Shown: in pieces, positions 55,190 to 64,000 of the stretch
Layout: each line of letters begins with the position of its first letter
How positions within the stretch are numbered: position 1 is the first letter of the stretch
DNA from: Myrmaecium sp. VS I D KN 1
Taxonomy: Eukaryota > Ascomycota > Dothideomycetes > Valsariales > Valsariaceae
NCBI GenBank assembly: GCA_019775845.1
Contig: JADQAV010000020.1
Coordinates: 248,001 to 312,000, forward strand
Length of the DNA stretch: 64,000 bases
Direction: 5' to 3'
Notes under the pieces: model-generated
The model's database searches: none
Seen by the model: only the letters and a program-made list of their open reading frames with translations
Told to the model about the DNA's origin: nothing
Translations under genes and position numbers: made by a program

Positions 55190-57939
55190 TCAGAAAGCAG
55201 GGGCGGCAGGCAGAATACCGCCGTCATAGTGAATGTCGTCAGGCAGGACCTCATAACTCGGGAGGTCGCCCGGAGCCAAACTGTGCAGGTCGATGTGTCG
55301 AGAGGTGAGCGCGAACCTCAGCTTCCCGCTCGGCTCGACAGCGTGCTCGAAGTACTTCTGGATCGCTCGGCCATGCATGATCACGATGTCGCCGTGGGCC
55401 AGATGGAGTTGCAACACGTCGCGGGCGTTGCCCTTGTTCGTCAAACCCAGTTGCGCCGGCAGTGATTTTGTACGCGAAGCGATTTCGGCGGGGGGAAGGT
55501 TCTGCTTTAGAGTCGCCATTTCGTCGTACGCGGCTTTCCGCGCCTCGTAATGTTCGCATCCCGGGATGGGTAGGTCGTCAACGTAGCTACCGCTTTTCGT
55601 TACGCCATGGTAGTATTTGGCCTTCATGCGCAGCCTCATGGTGGCTGGGAATCCGAGTGACAGCGTTGCGATCGTTGGTCCGAGGCCTTTTTCACCATCG
55701 TCATGGTAATCGATGGACTGTTTTTCCATGTAACCTAACGCCAGGATTTCGTTGAAGTCCTGGAAGCTTTCTGGATGGTCTCCCACTAGGTGTCGTGCTG
55801 CCCAGGTCAGGCGAGACCGCGTGCACCTGATTGCTTCGGCGGCACCCTCGAAACTGTACGAGTCTGTAGCGGCAACAAACTTATATGGCATCCCATAGTT
55901 GGCTGCATATGATTGCATGAGCATAGCTCCCTTGACCCGATGCATCGCAAGAGGCCTCCGACGCAAATGCATGTCTGTTCTCTGCATCTCAAGGAACATG
56001 TCGTCCGGTCCGCCTGCTGCTTCATTGACAGCTCTGTTGGCGACGAGATGAGCTATGAATCCGCCCGTCCCAGGGATGCAAAAGGAGTTTATACGATAGT
56101 TTCCTGCAAATTCTACGTGCCTTGTGATGCCGCTGCTGCATTTGTCTTTAGAAAAAGCAGGCCCGTTGGACAAAGGAGCATAAGGATCGCGGAGCACACG
56201 AGGCTGAATCAGAACGTGTGGAAGATGGTGTGAGAAGGCGCACCCAGAAGCCTCGCACGCCCACCCTATCCAGGCCACACGGGAGTTGCATCTACCACAG
56301 TGAGGACAACAGAAGCCTTTGCAAGCTTCCCAAGACACGTTATACCCGAACGCAGGGTTCTCAATGACTTCCATCAAACCCGGCTTTAGGTCGTAAGGAG
56401 CTTCGTTGATCGGCCACGCAGTTTTGCACTTGATGAAGCGAGGATCGTATACCAGAGCGAGTTCGTCGGGTTCAGTATCGTTGGAGAGCTTCCAGAATCC
56501 GACGCAGTCCGGTTGCAGGCACATCCACCCTTGAATGTACACCTGTGTGCTGGGGCATCCACAACGTCCACATTTCTGAGAGTGGGGATCCTCCAGGCTT
56601 CCCAGCTTGACACAAGCACCCTCTTCAGGCGCGGTAAGTGATTTCTCCCACCAGCAATTTTCGTCTGGTCGAAGCTTTTCAAATCGGTATTTTATAAAGC
56701 GTTTGCCGTTGGACTTCTCATACCACACATGAGTGGGCTTAAACCAGTCCAAAACATTATAGGCGTACGGAAGTTTCGTCGGCGCCAGTGGATAGCCTTT
56801 CCCAAGGATGATCGCCACTGGGTTAAATTGCATTATATTGTTTCGAACGCTCTGTACTTGAGCATTCTCGTTCTGGTCTTTGGTCGTGACCATACTCCCG
56901 GTTGCATCGTCTCTCTCCTTACCGCCAGATGCGCGAGAGATGATAACATTGGAGTCCATCCAGTCTCTCCAGTGGGCTTCTTTATCAAACATGAAGGCAT
57001 ACGCGATTCCGTCGGAGGTGTAACCGCTGCCTTGAAAAGAGCGAAAATACGGTAGTGTCTCGCACAAGGCCTGTCGTCCGTCTGCCCACACTGAAGGTTT
57101 ACCTGAAGGTTCGGGTTTTTCTGTGAGCCAATTGGATACGTCTTTATATAATCTATCTGCTAAGGTGTGAAGATAAGTCGTATGTGGCGGCACCTCCGAT
57201 GGAGAGTAAGAGGACGCGGAGGATGATGGCTCCCGGGATATAGTATCAGCAGTCGTTTCCGAAGCTAGAGATGCAGTCAGTAACAAGTTGGAGGAACACT
57301 GAGATCAGAGAGTTCGTGATTACTCTTCGAAGTGAGATCGTCATTAACAGCCGCTGTCTCCGGATCTTGCAGTGGACCATCGTCGAAACTGCCGGGAGTC
57401 GGGTATTGAACAGTCACAGGAGAGCCAGATGGGTGAATGCTTGGGTTGGATGGTGCTACTGGAGTCTTTGGTAATACTGAGATTGTGTCATACTCAGATC
57501 TAGTTGAGGCAGGAGATACCGCTCCCGTCTTGCAGGTAGATGGCGGTGTAAGTGTAATAGTTTCTTCGGTTGCAGGACCTCGAGGTGGAGAGCGGGTGGT
57601 TACCCTTCGCTTTTTTGCTGTGTTCTTTGAACGCACCGTTTCAGTAGGGACCGGCTCATTGTGACTGGCGGTCAAGTGCTGAGATCTTGAAAGATCTCCA
57701 AGCTTCTCCGGCTCCTGGTAAGAAGATGAGGGCGTAACGGTATGGTCGGCATCAATGGATTGTTGGTCCTGGCTATCTTCGTTCCTCTTCCTGCGGTTGC
57801 AACGTCTGAGACGTGATGGACGATCTCCTGGAGCAAGAGCAAGGGCAGTGCTAGGGTTGAGATCCTCGACGGCTGCAAGCGCCTGTTCCCAATCGGTACC
57901 CTGCAGTCCGAGTTCCTTGAGCAGAGAACGGGGGGCCAT
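55190..57939 (-). CDS. Large AlkB-like 2OG-Fe(II) dioxygenase with two Cys clusters
   Basis: Minus-strand exons 57939-57324 and 57264-55190, with a 59-nt intron (GTAATC..CTCTAG, TTACTGAC branch site); 896 aa. Start at MAPRSLLKELGLQ. Residues 1-~230 are Ser/Thr/Pro-rich and basic (PSRLRRCNRRKRNED; KKRRVTTRS), probably nuclear. Two zinc-binding-like clusters follow: CGRCGCP..WMCLQPDC (residues ~437-459) and CCPHCGRCNSR..ACEASGC (~524-547). The C-terminal third holds the AlkB-type double-stranded beta-helix: H726-x-D728 in IDYHDDGE, LGPTIATLSLGFPATMRLR, then GDIVIMHG, the distal H846 (YFEHAV) and R855/R861 in KLRFALTSR for 2-oxoglutarate. Iron ligands therefore look intact. Substrate (DNA, RNA or protein) is unknown; yeasts lack an obvious equivalent. 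Confidence 0.82.
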
Positions 57940-58630
57940 GTTGGCGGAGTGTGGTAACACAGGATGTGTGTCTTGTGCAGCAGCAAGACGAGGTGTCGTA
58001 TCTGCAAGGCGGAAGGAGGAACAATGCTGAGTTGCAGTGCTGAGTTGCAGTGGATGTTGGTTGGCCTCCAAGCCGAGGTCAGACGGCTAGTGAAAGAAGA
58101 AACAAAGAACAATGGAGGGGTACCTTATATAGGTATGCAAACGGCCGTCGCCCCACCAGTTCGCTCTGCAAGCGTTCAAGCCCTGCAGGCTGTGGCACGG
58201 CGATCGGAACCGAGTCGTCCATGCAGGTACCTACTTAGGTACCATATTCGCCGTATTTACATAGTAGCTATGTAACCCGTCGGTTGCTGTACTATCCTGT
58301 AGTAGCTAAGCGACCATTCTTGCTGAGGTAAGGTGAGTTTCGATCTAAGAGCCGCACTAAGTTAGCCATGGCAAGGCTGGCGATGCGAACTTGGATGCAA
58401 AGGCGTTGGAGCAAAGAGCCTCCTCCTATTTAAGCGGTTCACGCCCGCCAGTCCGACTGTTCGTCTAGCTAGCCATGGGATGGCTTGCTTGTATGGGTTG
58501 ACACCGCCTGTTTTCACTCGCGCCACGACTTCACAATGCCAGTTGCTCAATCGATGATGGACGACAGAGGCAAACACAGGCCTTGCCACCTCTTCGCAAG
58601 ATTCCATGCAGTATTTACCTATTTACACAA
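57940..58630. other. Intergenic region between AlkB-like gene and RFC1
   Basis: 691 bp on the 5' side of the AlkB-like gene and the 3' side of RFC1. The frame upstream of the AlkB-like start (to 58071) is open but poorly protein-like. Nothing else is recognised. Confidence 0.45.
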
Positions 58631-61600
58631 CTACTTGGCCTTCCGCACCGCCTTACCCTTGCCCTTCTTCTGCTTAGTGGCTTTGCTGTCTTCTGCCGCA
58701 GCGGCTGCATCGTCACTCTCTTCAGGGGCGCTAGCCTTTGTCTTTGCAGCTTTCGCCTTACCGCCTTTCTTCGGTGCCGCCTTCTTCTTCGGTTGCTTGA
58801 CGTATTTGTCTTTACTGAGGTCCAAATCCTCATCTTCCTCGTCCTCTTTGACGTCTTCCAGAATTTCACCTTCATCAGACTCCTCAACTGCTTCTTCCAG
58901 GTCCGGTTGCTCTTTGACAGCCTTTTTAGGTGCAGTCACGCTGCTTGCCTTCATGAAAGGCAGAGGGTGGGATTGTTGGTTGTATCTAGATCACTGTTAG
59001 TCGCAGCTGGTAGATATGATGAACGGGGTAGTGAAGCTTACAATCGCGTGAAGGTAGCCTTTGCTTGCGATTCTATCTTGATCTTCTCCTGGTCCATCGG
59101 GCCTACTCCGAGCTCAGATATAGCATCAAAATCCTCCTTTGTCAGGAAGTAGCTGTCCATAAGATCGATGATCTCCGGGACAGCATCTTTGCCCTCAAGC
59201 TCGAGCCTCTTGACAAGCTTTTGCCATAGAGCAGGGACATACTGTTGTCGGACCTCGTGCCTGTCGCCGGATGACCGCAAACGCATATGACCCTGGATCT
59301 CCTTGACCATTCGAGTGAGCTTGCCTTGAGAGCTGTTCTTTCCTAGCCATGCCGGGAAGCGGGTCTGACCTGTCATGCCGCCAGCGATGAAGCTCGCGGG
59401 CCTGACAAAACTAAACACTGCATGAGTCGGCATCAGGCTCCATTGCTGCTGAGATCCATGGATCATGCTGTCGACTAGGTCGCCGTCGCTGATGCTTTCA
59501 GCAGCCTTATCTGCGAGTTCCAGGAGCTTCAGGTTTCGCTCCTTGCCGGTATATCTCCCAGCAAGGATAGGGTTCGTTCCTAGATAGTTCTCTTGCAGCA
59601 TGAGATAGCTCAACTCGTGGTCATTGAAGTACAGTTCGATCTTGTCGTTGAGAGTCGCTTTGCTGCTTTCGGCAAAGAGGCCGCCACCAAGGATCTTGCC
59701 TGCGATATCCCAAGGTTTGAGGATAACGTGCTTTTGCCACGCCTTGGACATCTCTTTGCCTTTCTCGAAGTCCATAGTCTGTTGGTCTAACTTAGCTGTT
59801 GAAATCATGTTGACAACCTGTCTGATGTCGGCATGAGTGCCCTCTATCAGAGCATTGACAACGTTAGCAGGAAGCTTGAGGTTTTCTCGGTACCCTATTG
59901 TCATGATACGTGATCGTATCTGATCCACGGTAGGTCGCCTGAAGGGTAAATCGTATGTGCAGTAATCAAACGGTTTCATCTTGGGCAGACGACGGTCGTT
60001 GCAAATCAAGATCATAGGGATCTGTGTCTTTTTGCACACGGCAGCAAGCGCACCGACACCACCGCGGTCTCCCGCGGACATCCCGTCAACTTCATCCATA
60101 ATCAACACGAGCTTCTTCTTAGACGCCTCCACCTCTTTCCCTTGTCCAGCAAAGTATCCGAGAAGGGACGTCGTACTAAGAACACCTCTGAGACCGGTCT
60201 CAACCAATTTCTTGCTCCTCGTGTCACTAGCATTGCTCTCGACTATATCGTAGCCTTCGAGCTTCGCGACCAGATGTGCGGCAGTGGTTTTGCCGATACC
60301 AGGCGGCCCATGAATCATGACGGCCCGATATATACCGCTCCCTTCAGGTCCGGCCAATTTGAAGCCCGTTCGTTGATTCTTAGGGAAGTTGCGGAGCCAT
60401 CGCTGGAGTTTCTCGACCTGTGTTTTGTTCCCACATATCTGGCTGATTTGTGTAGGGGCATACTTTTCGGTCCATAGTCTTGCATCCTTTCCAGGGGGAG
60501 AATTTGCCGATGCGGCCACCGAGGCTTTCCCTCCACCGGCACCACCAGCCCCGCCACGTCGACGTTCCTCTTTCTCTATCTCCGCAGCCATTTCCTTGAT
60601 CTTCTTGGCCTCGGCTTGTTGTTTCTCCTCGTAGGCCGCAGCTGCCTTGCTATCGCCACCATTGGCAGGCAAGCTGCGGATAAGCTGGAATAAGCCGTCC
60701 TCGTTGATGGTCTTGATATTATTCTGCTTGATCACCTGCAGCTTCTTCGGACCAGCATCGCTCCCAAGGACCACGTAGCTCGTCTTTTTACTGGGTGCTG
60801 ATGTAACTTTCCCGCCGTATCGCTTTACAAGGGCCTGTGCCTCGTCTCTTTGCATTTGCTCCAGAAGACCTGTGAATACGAACGTGAGACCAGCCAGACA
60901 GTTATCTGCGCCTACTGGTATCTCCTTCGTCCCCGCCGCGGGAGGCGGTCCGGTATTGGCAGCATGAGCTCGATAGTTGAACTTCTGCGGCTGATCTGAT
61001 TGTACAGGGGGGCTCGGTGGGCGTACCAATGGAATGCTGTCGAGTATAGCTTGAGTCTCTGAATCCTTTGGCTTATCCTCTTGCTTGACCCGCTTATTGG
61101 CCGGCGAAGGTTTACCACTTGATCGCTTCCGTTGTTGCTCAGCAGCATGGTCTTCTTCTGCCTCTTCAACTTCTGGCGCAGACTTCCGTTTCCTGCTAGT
61201 GCGACCCGAGGTTTGTTTTGCCGGGGCATTCTCCATATCGTCATCACGTGAGGCTTCACCCATCTCTTCGTCGGGGTTGTAATCCTCCTCTTCTTCCTTC
61301 TTCGCTTTGCCTCGCCTTGAAGTTACCGCCCTCGGCTTGGCAACAGGAAGATCGTCGTCAGTATCCTCGTCGTGGCTTCCGGTACTGGGCTGTTCCGTCT
61401 CCTTGTGATCTTCCATGACTACATCCTCGACCTTTGGTGCGTCCGAGTTGCCAGCTCCATTCAGACGAGGAGCGGGCTTCCGTGGGCTGCTTGCAACAGT
61501 GTCATCAACCCGAGGAGTGATGCCCCGTTTCCTGCTACCAGCCGCTTTCGGGGACCCAGTCGCTGCGCCAGTGTTGCTCGCAGACGGCTTGCCTCTTACA

Positions 61601-62126
61601 GGCTGAGACCGCTTGGGTTTGTTTTTGCCTCCGAAATAGTCCGAAGTGGTTGTGACCTCGCCTACGGGGGACGGTGAACGCTTTCTAATGTGTGTTAAAT
61701 CCACCTGGAAACCTAATACGGAATGGCAAATGCAACTCAAAGCTTACTTTGATTTCCTAGGAGAAATCCTGATGCTTTTGGGCCTACAAAACCAATCAGC
61801 AATCGTGCTTCCTGTTAAAACACCTGCCAGGGACTAACGGTTGCGGCTCATCGTCCGAATCATCCTCTACTACCCGACGCGAGGCACGTCCCTTAGCTTT
61901 GGGCTATAGGTCGTCAAGAAGGGTCGGGTTAGCTCAGGTCCAACATATAGCGATGGCGCAAAGAACATCAAAGACTGGTCGCGAGAATAGACTGCAGATA
62001 GAGGGCCAATGTCCTATCGAAGAGTCCGAAGGTGTTGCATACCTCAGGTTTCTTATCCGCAGATGTCGCTGCATCCTTTGCCCGTGGCGGCGCGCCTCCA
62101 AAGAAACTCCTTATATCACGCGGCAT
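58631..62126 (-). CDS. RFC1: Replication factor C subunit 1 (large clamp-loader subunit)
   Basis: AAA+ subunit that with Rfc2-5 loads PCNA. Five minus-strand exons: 62126-62043, 61903-61824, 61783-61748, 61684-59042 and 58985-58631; 1,065 aa. The 36-nt third exon and the choice of the CATTAG acceptor for exon 4 are set by frame. N-terminal MPRDIRSFFGG is the family's PCNA-binding-like box, followed by a long acidic/basic disordered region with KRKSAPE and NKRVKQE. BRCT domain at ~329-405 (CLAGLTFVFTGLLEQMQRDE). AAA+ motifs: Walker A GPPGIGKTT (~526-534), Walker B LIMDEVDGMS (~594-603), SNASDTRSKK. The RFC1 C-terminal domain includes ENYLGTNPILAG; the last exon adds NQQSHPLPFMKASS and a Lys-rich tail. 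Divergent from the uL16m gene. Confidence 0.93.
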
Positions 62127-62397
62127 AGTATGCTGGAGATTTTCGCGACCGTCTTGGAATTCGGCGGATTGGGAGTTTTGGGGGGTAATATGTGAGAGCC
62201 GGATCTGCTGTAGGATGGCACAGGGTTGCCTGGCACGTATATAGTGACGAGCTTGCGCGCGCGCCTGCCTGACTGCGACGCGTCCGATCCAGGCCCCCGT
62301 CATGACGGGTCCGCCCGGTTAATGATCGGAGCAAACCATAATCCGCCCCGATGACCGAGAGGTCTTGGCGACGCAACCGCCGCGACCATGTGAAGCG
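62127..62397. promoter_or_regulatory. Divergent promoter region RFC1 / mitochondrial uL16
   Basis: 271-bp spacer between two head-to-head starts. It contains a CG-rich alternating run (GCGCGCGC near 62255) and TGACGGGTC / GACGCGTCC elements; ACGCGT-type MluI boxes drive S-phase genes in fungi, and GACGCGTCC at ~62276-62284 contains ACGCGT, fitting a replication gene. Use by MBF is inference. Confidence 0.5.
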
Positions 62398-63243
62398 ATG
62401 CTGCTGGAGAGATTGCTGAGGAAGGGTAACGCTCAAGATGCCGGTAACCATATCACCGCTATGCACCTCCTTTCAGCGGAGCCTATGTGGCCTTGCTGCG
62501 AAGGGACTCGGTCGTGGGTGATATTCAGCTCACCTTTTGGTCCAGTGCGCGCTAATCCGTCTGCAATCAGTCCCTAAGACCTTCCTCGCGGCCCCTTCCT
62601 TTCGCACATTTTCCTCCAGCGCGCAAAGCCAGAACTGGCTGATGCCCCAAGCTGGTGAGAGCAAGAAATCCCGTAAGGGTCGCCCCCGGGTACCGATCGG
62701 AGGCTCGACCCGCGGCACCACCGTAGTCTGGGGTGATTATGGTCTCCGCATGCGCGACCACGACCGACGCATATCTGCCGCGCAGCTCAGAGTCGCCGAA
62801 GACACGATCCGGAAACGATTGCGTGGGATGAAGTTTCGCCTCTATATGAGAATAGCCGCCAACATCGGTGTCTACACATCAGGAAACGAAACTCGTATGG
62901 GAAAAGGAAAAGGAAGTTTCGACCATTGGGCCAGCCGTGTCGCCGTGAGCAAGATCATTTTCGAGATCAAGGGCGATGTTCACGAGCAGGTTGTGAAGGA
63001 TGCGTTCCGTTTGGCTGGCAATAAGCTACCAGGTGAGACCTCGTACTCGCAACTTTCGGACGGGTCCCATATCTGACTTTTCGATGCAAACCAGGCCTTT
63101 ACGAGTTTGTGAAGAAGGGTGACCCGCCAGTCATGGGTATAACAAAGCTCGGAAATGGTGTTACTGTGGAGGAACTCAAAAGGCCTCGGCGGAAGCTTCC
63201 ACTGGAAGAAACTGCAGCTCGTCTACCGTCAGCATCAGCTTGA
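62398..63243 (+). CDS. MRPL16: Mitochondrial large-subunit ribosomal protein uL16 (Mrpl16)
   Basis: Component of the mitochondrial large ribosomal subunit near the peptidyl-transferase centre. Three exons: 62398-62425, 62571-63032 and 63095-63243; 212 aa. The frame upstream of SVPKTFLAAP lacks an ATG, so a 28-nt first exon (MLLERLLRK) spliced at GGTAACG..CAATCAG is proposed; it fits phase and has a CTAAT branch site, but is the least certain part. Presequence RTFSSSAQSQNW. The L16 domain contains WGDYGLRMRDHDRRISAAQL, FRLYMRIAANIGVYTSG, ETRMGKGKGSFDHWASRV and FEIKGDVHEQVVKDAFRLAG. Its loop RMGKGKG is the family hallmark. The last exon gives LYEFVKKGDPPVMG and a basic RPRRKLP tail. Confidence 0.88.
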
Positions 63244-63732
63244 AGCATGCAATCTCGTGGAAAAGGGCTTTATCGAAGATGTAAGGCTGTTTGATTGCGC
63301 CAAAATCGCAAACCTCTGCTAGAATTTCACCGCAGCGCCACTTGCTAGGTTGGGGGTTTCTGCGTTGCTTCAGGTGCCATAATATATGGACCTCAAGCAT
63401 GTACCATATCGACTGTTGTACTCGTAATTAGGCTTGTTCAAGGCGTCAGGGCGGGAGGCAGAGCACAACAAGGCCGTAAAGTAAATATCGCTTGTTTAGC
63501 TCAAAATTATATGCATTAAAACGCCAGTCCGTGGTATAGAGCCGTCGTCAAACCCCAGCCATGATGCGGGAGAAACCACATAATCAGATGTCCTTTCCGA
63601 GCCCATACACTGCCGTACACCGTCCTAGGTACAACTAGGGTGATCCTGTATTACTCAACATTGTGTGTAGCAATCCAGTCGCTAACACGCTTGAATAGAT
63701 CGGTAGTTGCTAGTATTCGATGTATAGCGCAC
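63244..63732. other. Convergent 3' intergenic region
   Basis: 489 bp between the uL16m stop and the end of the right-edge gene. No reading frame or repeat is supported. Confidence 0.5.
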
Positions 63733-64000
63733 CTATCGCTTAAACCAATTGAGGCCACCCGTGCCCTTAGTTGCGCCAGCTTCCAGGTGGACGCTCCGCT
63801 CATAAAGTTCCTAGATCCTCATCAACAAGCTATTCAGGTAACTTACGAACCAGTTAGAGAAGCTTACCTCGTCGTCTTTCTGGATGGCAATATCGAGTAT
63901 CAGCTTCCGAATTTCATCGTTTCGCGGGAACGTAGGGTATGGCGTCCCTTGCGCCTTCTGGACGCCTACGATCACCTCGCCCATAATCTCGAACTTCTTC
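63733..64000 (-). CDS. C-terminal exons of an unidentified gene (partial)
   Basis: Two minus-strand exons are visible: 64000-63868 (entering from the right edge) and 63810-63733, separated by a 57-nt intron (GTAAGC..ATCTAG, phase 0). The encoded C-terminus reads KKFEIMGEVIVGVQKAQGTP, then YPTFPRNDEIRKLILDIAI and QKDDE|ELYERSVHLEAG, ending GLNWFKR. Codon use and clean splice signals support a real gene, but I do not recognise the family. Most of the protein lies outside the window. Confidence 0.6.

Overview
The window comes from a filamentous ascomycete (Pezizomycotina). Genes are dense and GC-rich, with short 45-150 nt GT..AG introns and CTAAC/CTGAC-type branch sites. Most genes are housekeeping orthologues in alternating orientation. 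In the middle lies a 12.6-kb island of very AT-rich DNA almost devoid of CpA/TpG, the mark of repeat-induced point mutation (RIP). Twenty-one protein genes can be supported, most with exon structures worked out here; two run off the window edges.

Left arm (1-30.7 kb): 3' part of the U-box E4 ligase UFD2 (+); mitochondrial Met-tRNA formyltransferase (-); CCZ1, part of the Ypt7/Rab7 exchange factor (+); a GPI-anchored aspartic protease (-); an AIM34-like SAP-domain mitochondrial protein (+); an F-box-like protein (-); the ER mannosyltransferase ALG11 (-); a PRELI/Ups2-type lipid-transfer protein (-); the RQC factor TCF25/Rqc1 (-); a mitochondrial PP2C phosphatase of Ptc5 type (+); the Oxa1-family insertase COX18 (-); and a RUS/DUF647 membrane protein (+) with a 13-nt microexon.

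Middle (30.7-45.3 kb): the RIP island holds decayed LTR retrotransposons, one nested in another. A Ty3/Gypsy chromovirus-type element with matching 338-bp LTRs sits inside an older element bounded by ~110-bp repeats. A dead DDE (pogo/mariner-type) DNA transposon follows. Just outside the AT-rich DNA is a GC-rich pair of non-autonomous inverted-repeat elements, flanked together by a 12-bp direct repeat.

Right arm (45.3-64 kb): the Rap-like GTPase RSR1 (+) with a 10-nt microexon in switch II; a leucine-catabolism pair, isovaleryl-CoA dehydrogenase (-) and methylcrotonyl-CoA carboxylase beta (+), sharing a 225-bp promoter; a probably peroxisomal acyl-CoA ligase (+); the WD40 chaperone SQT1 (+); a large AlkB-like 2OG-Fe(II) dioxygenase with two Cys clusters (-); RFC1 (-) divergent from mitochondrial ribosomal protein uL16m (+); and the end of an unidentified gene (-).

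Several products act in mitochondria (FMT, AIM34-like, Ups2-like, PP2C, COX18, IVD, MCCB, uL16m). Only IVD-MCCB, possibly with the ligase, looks like a functional cluster. No CRISPR array, rRNA or convincing tRNA was seen.
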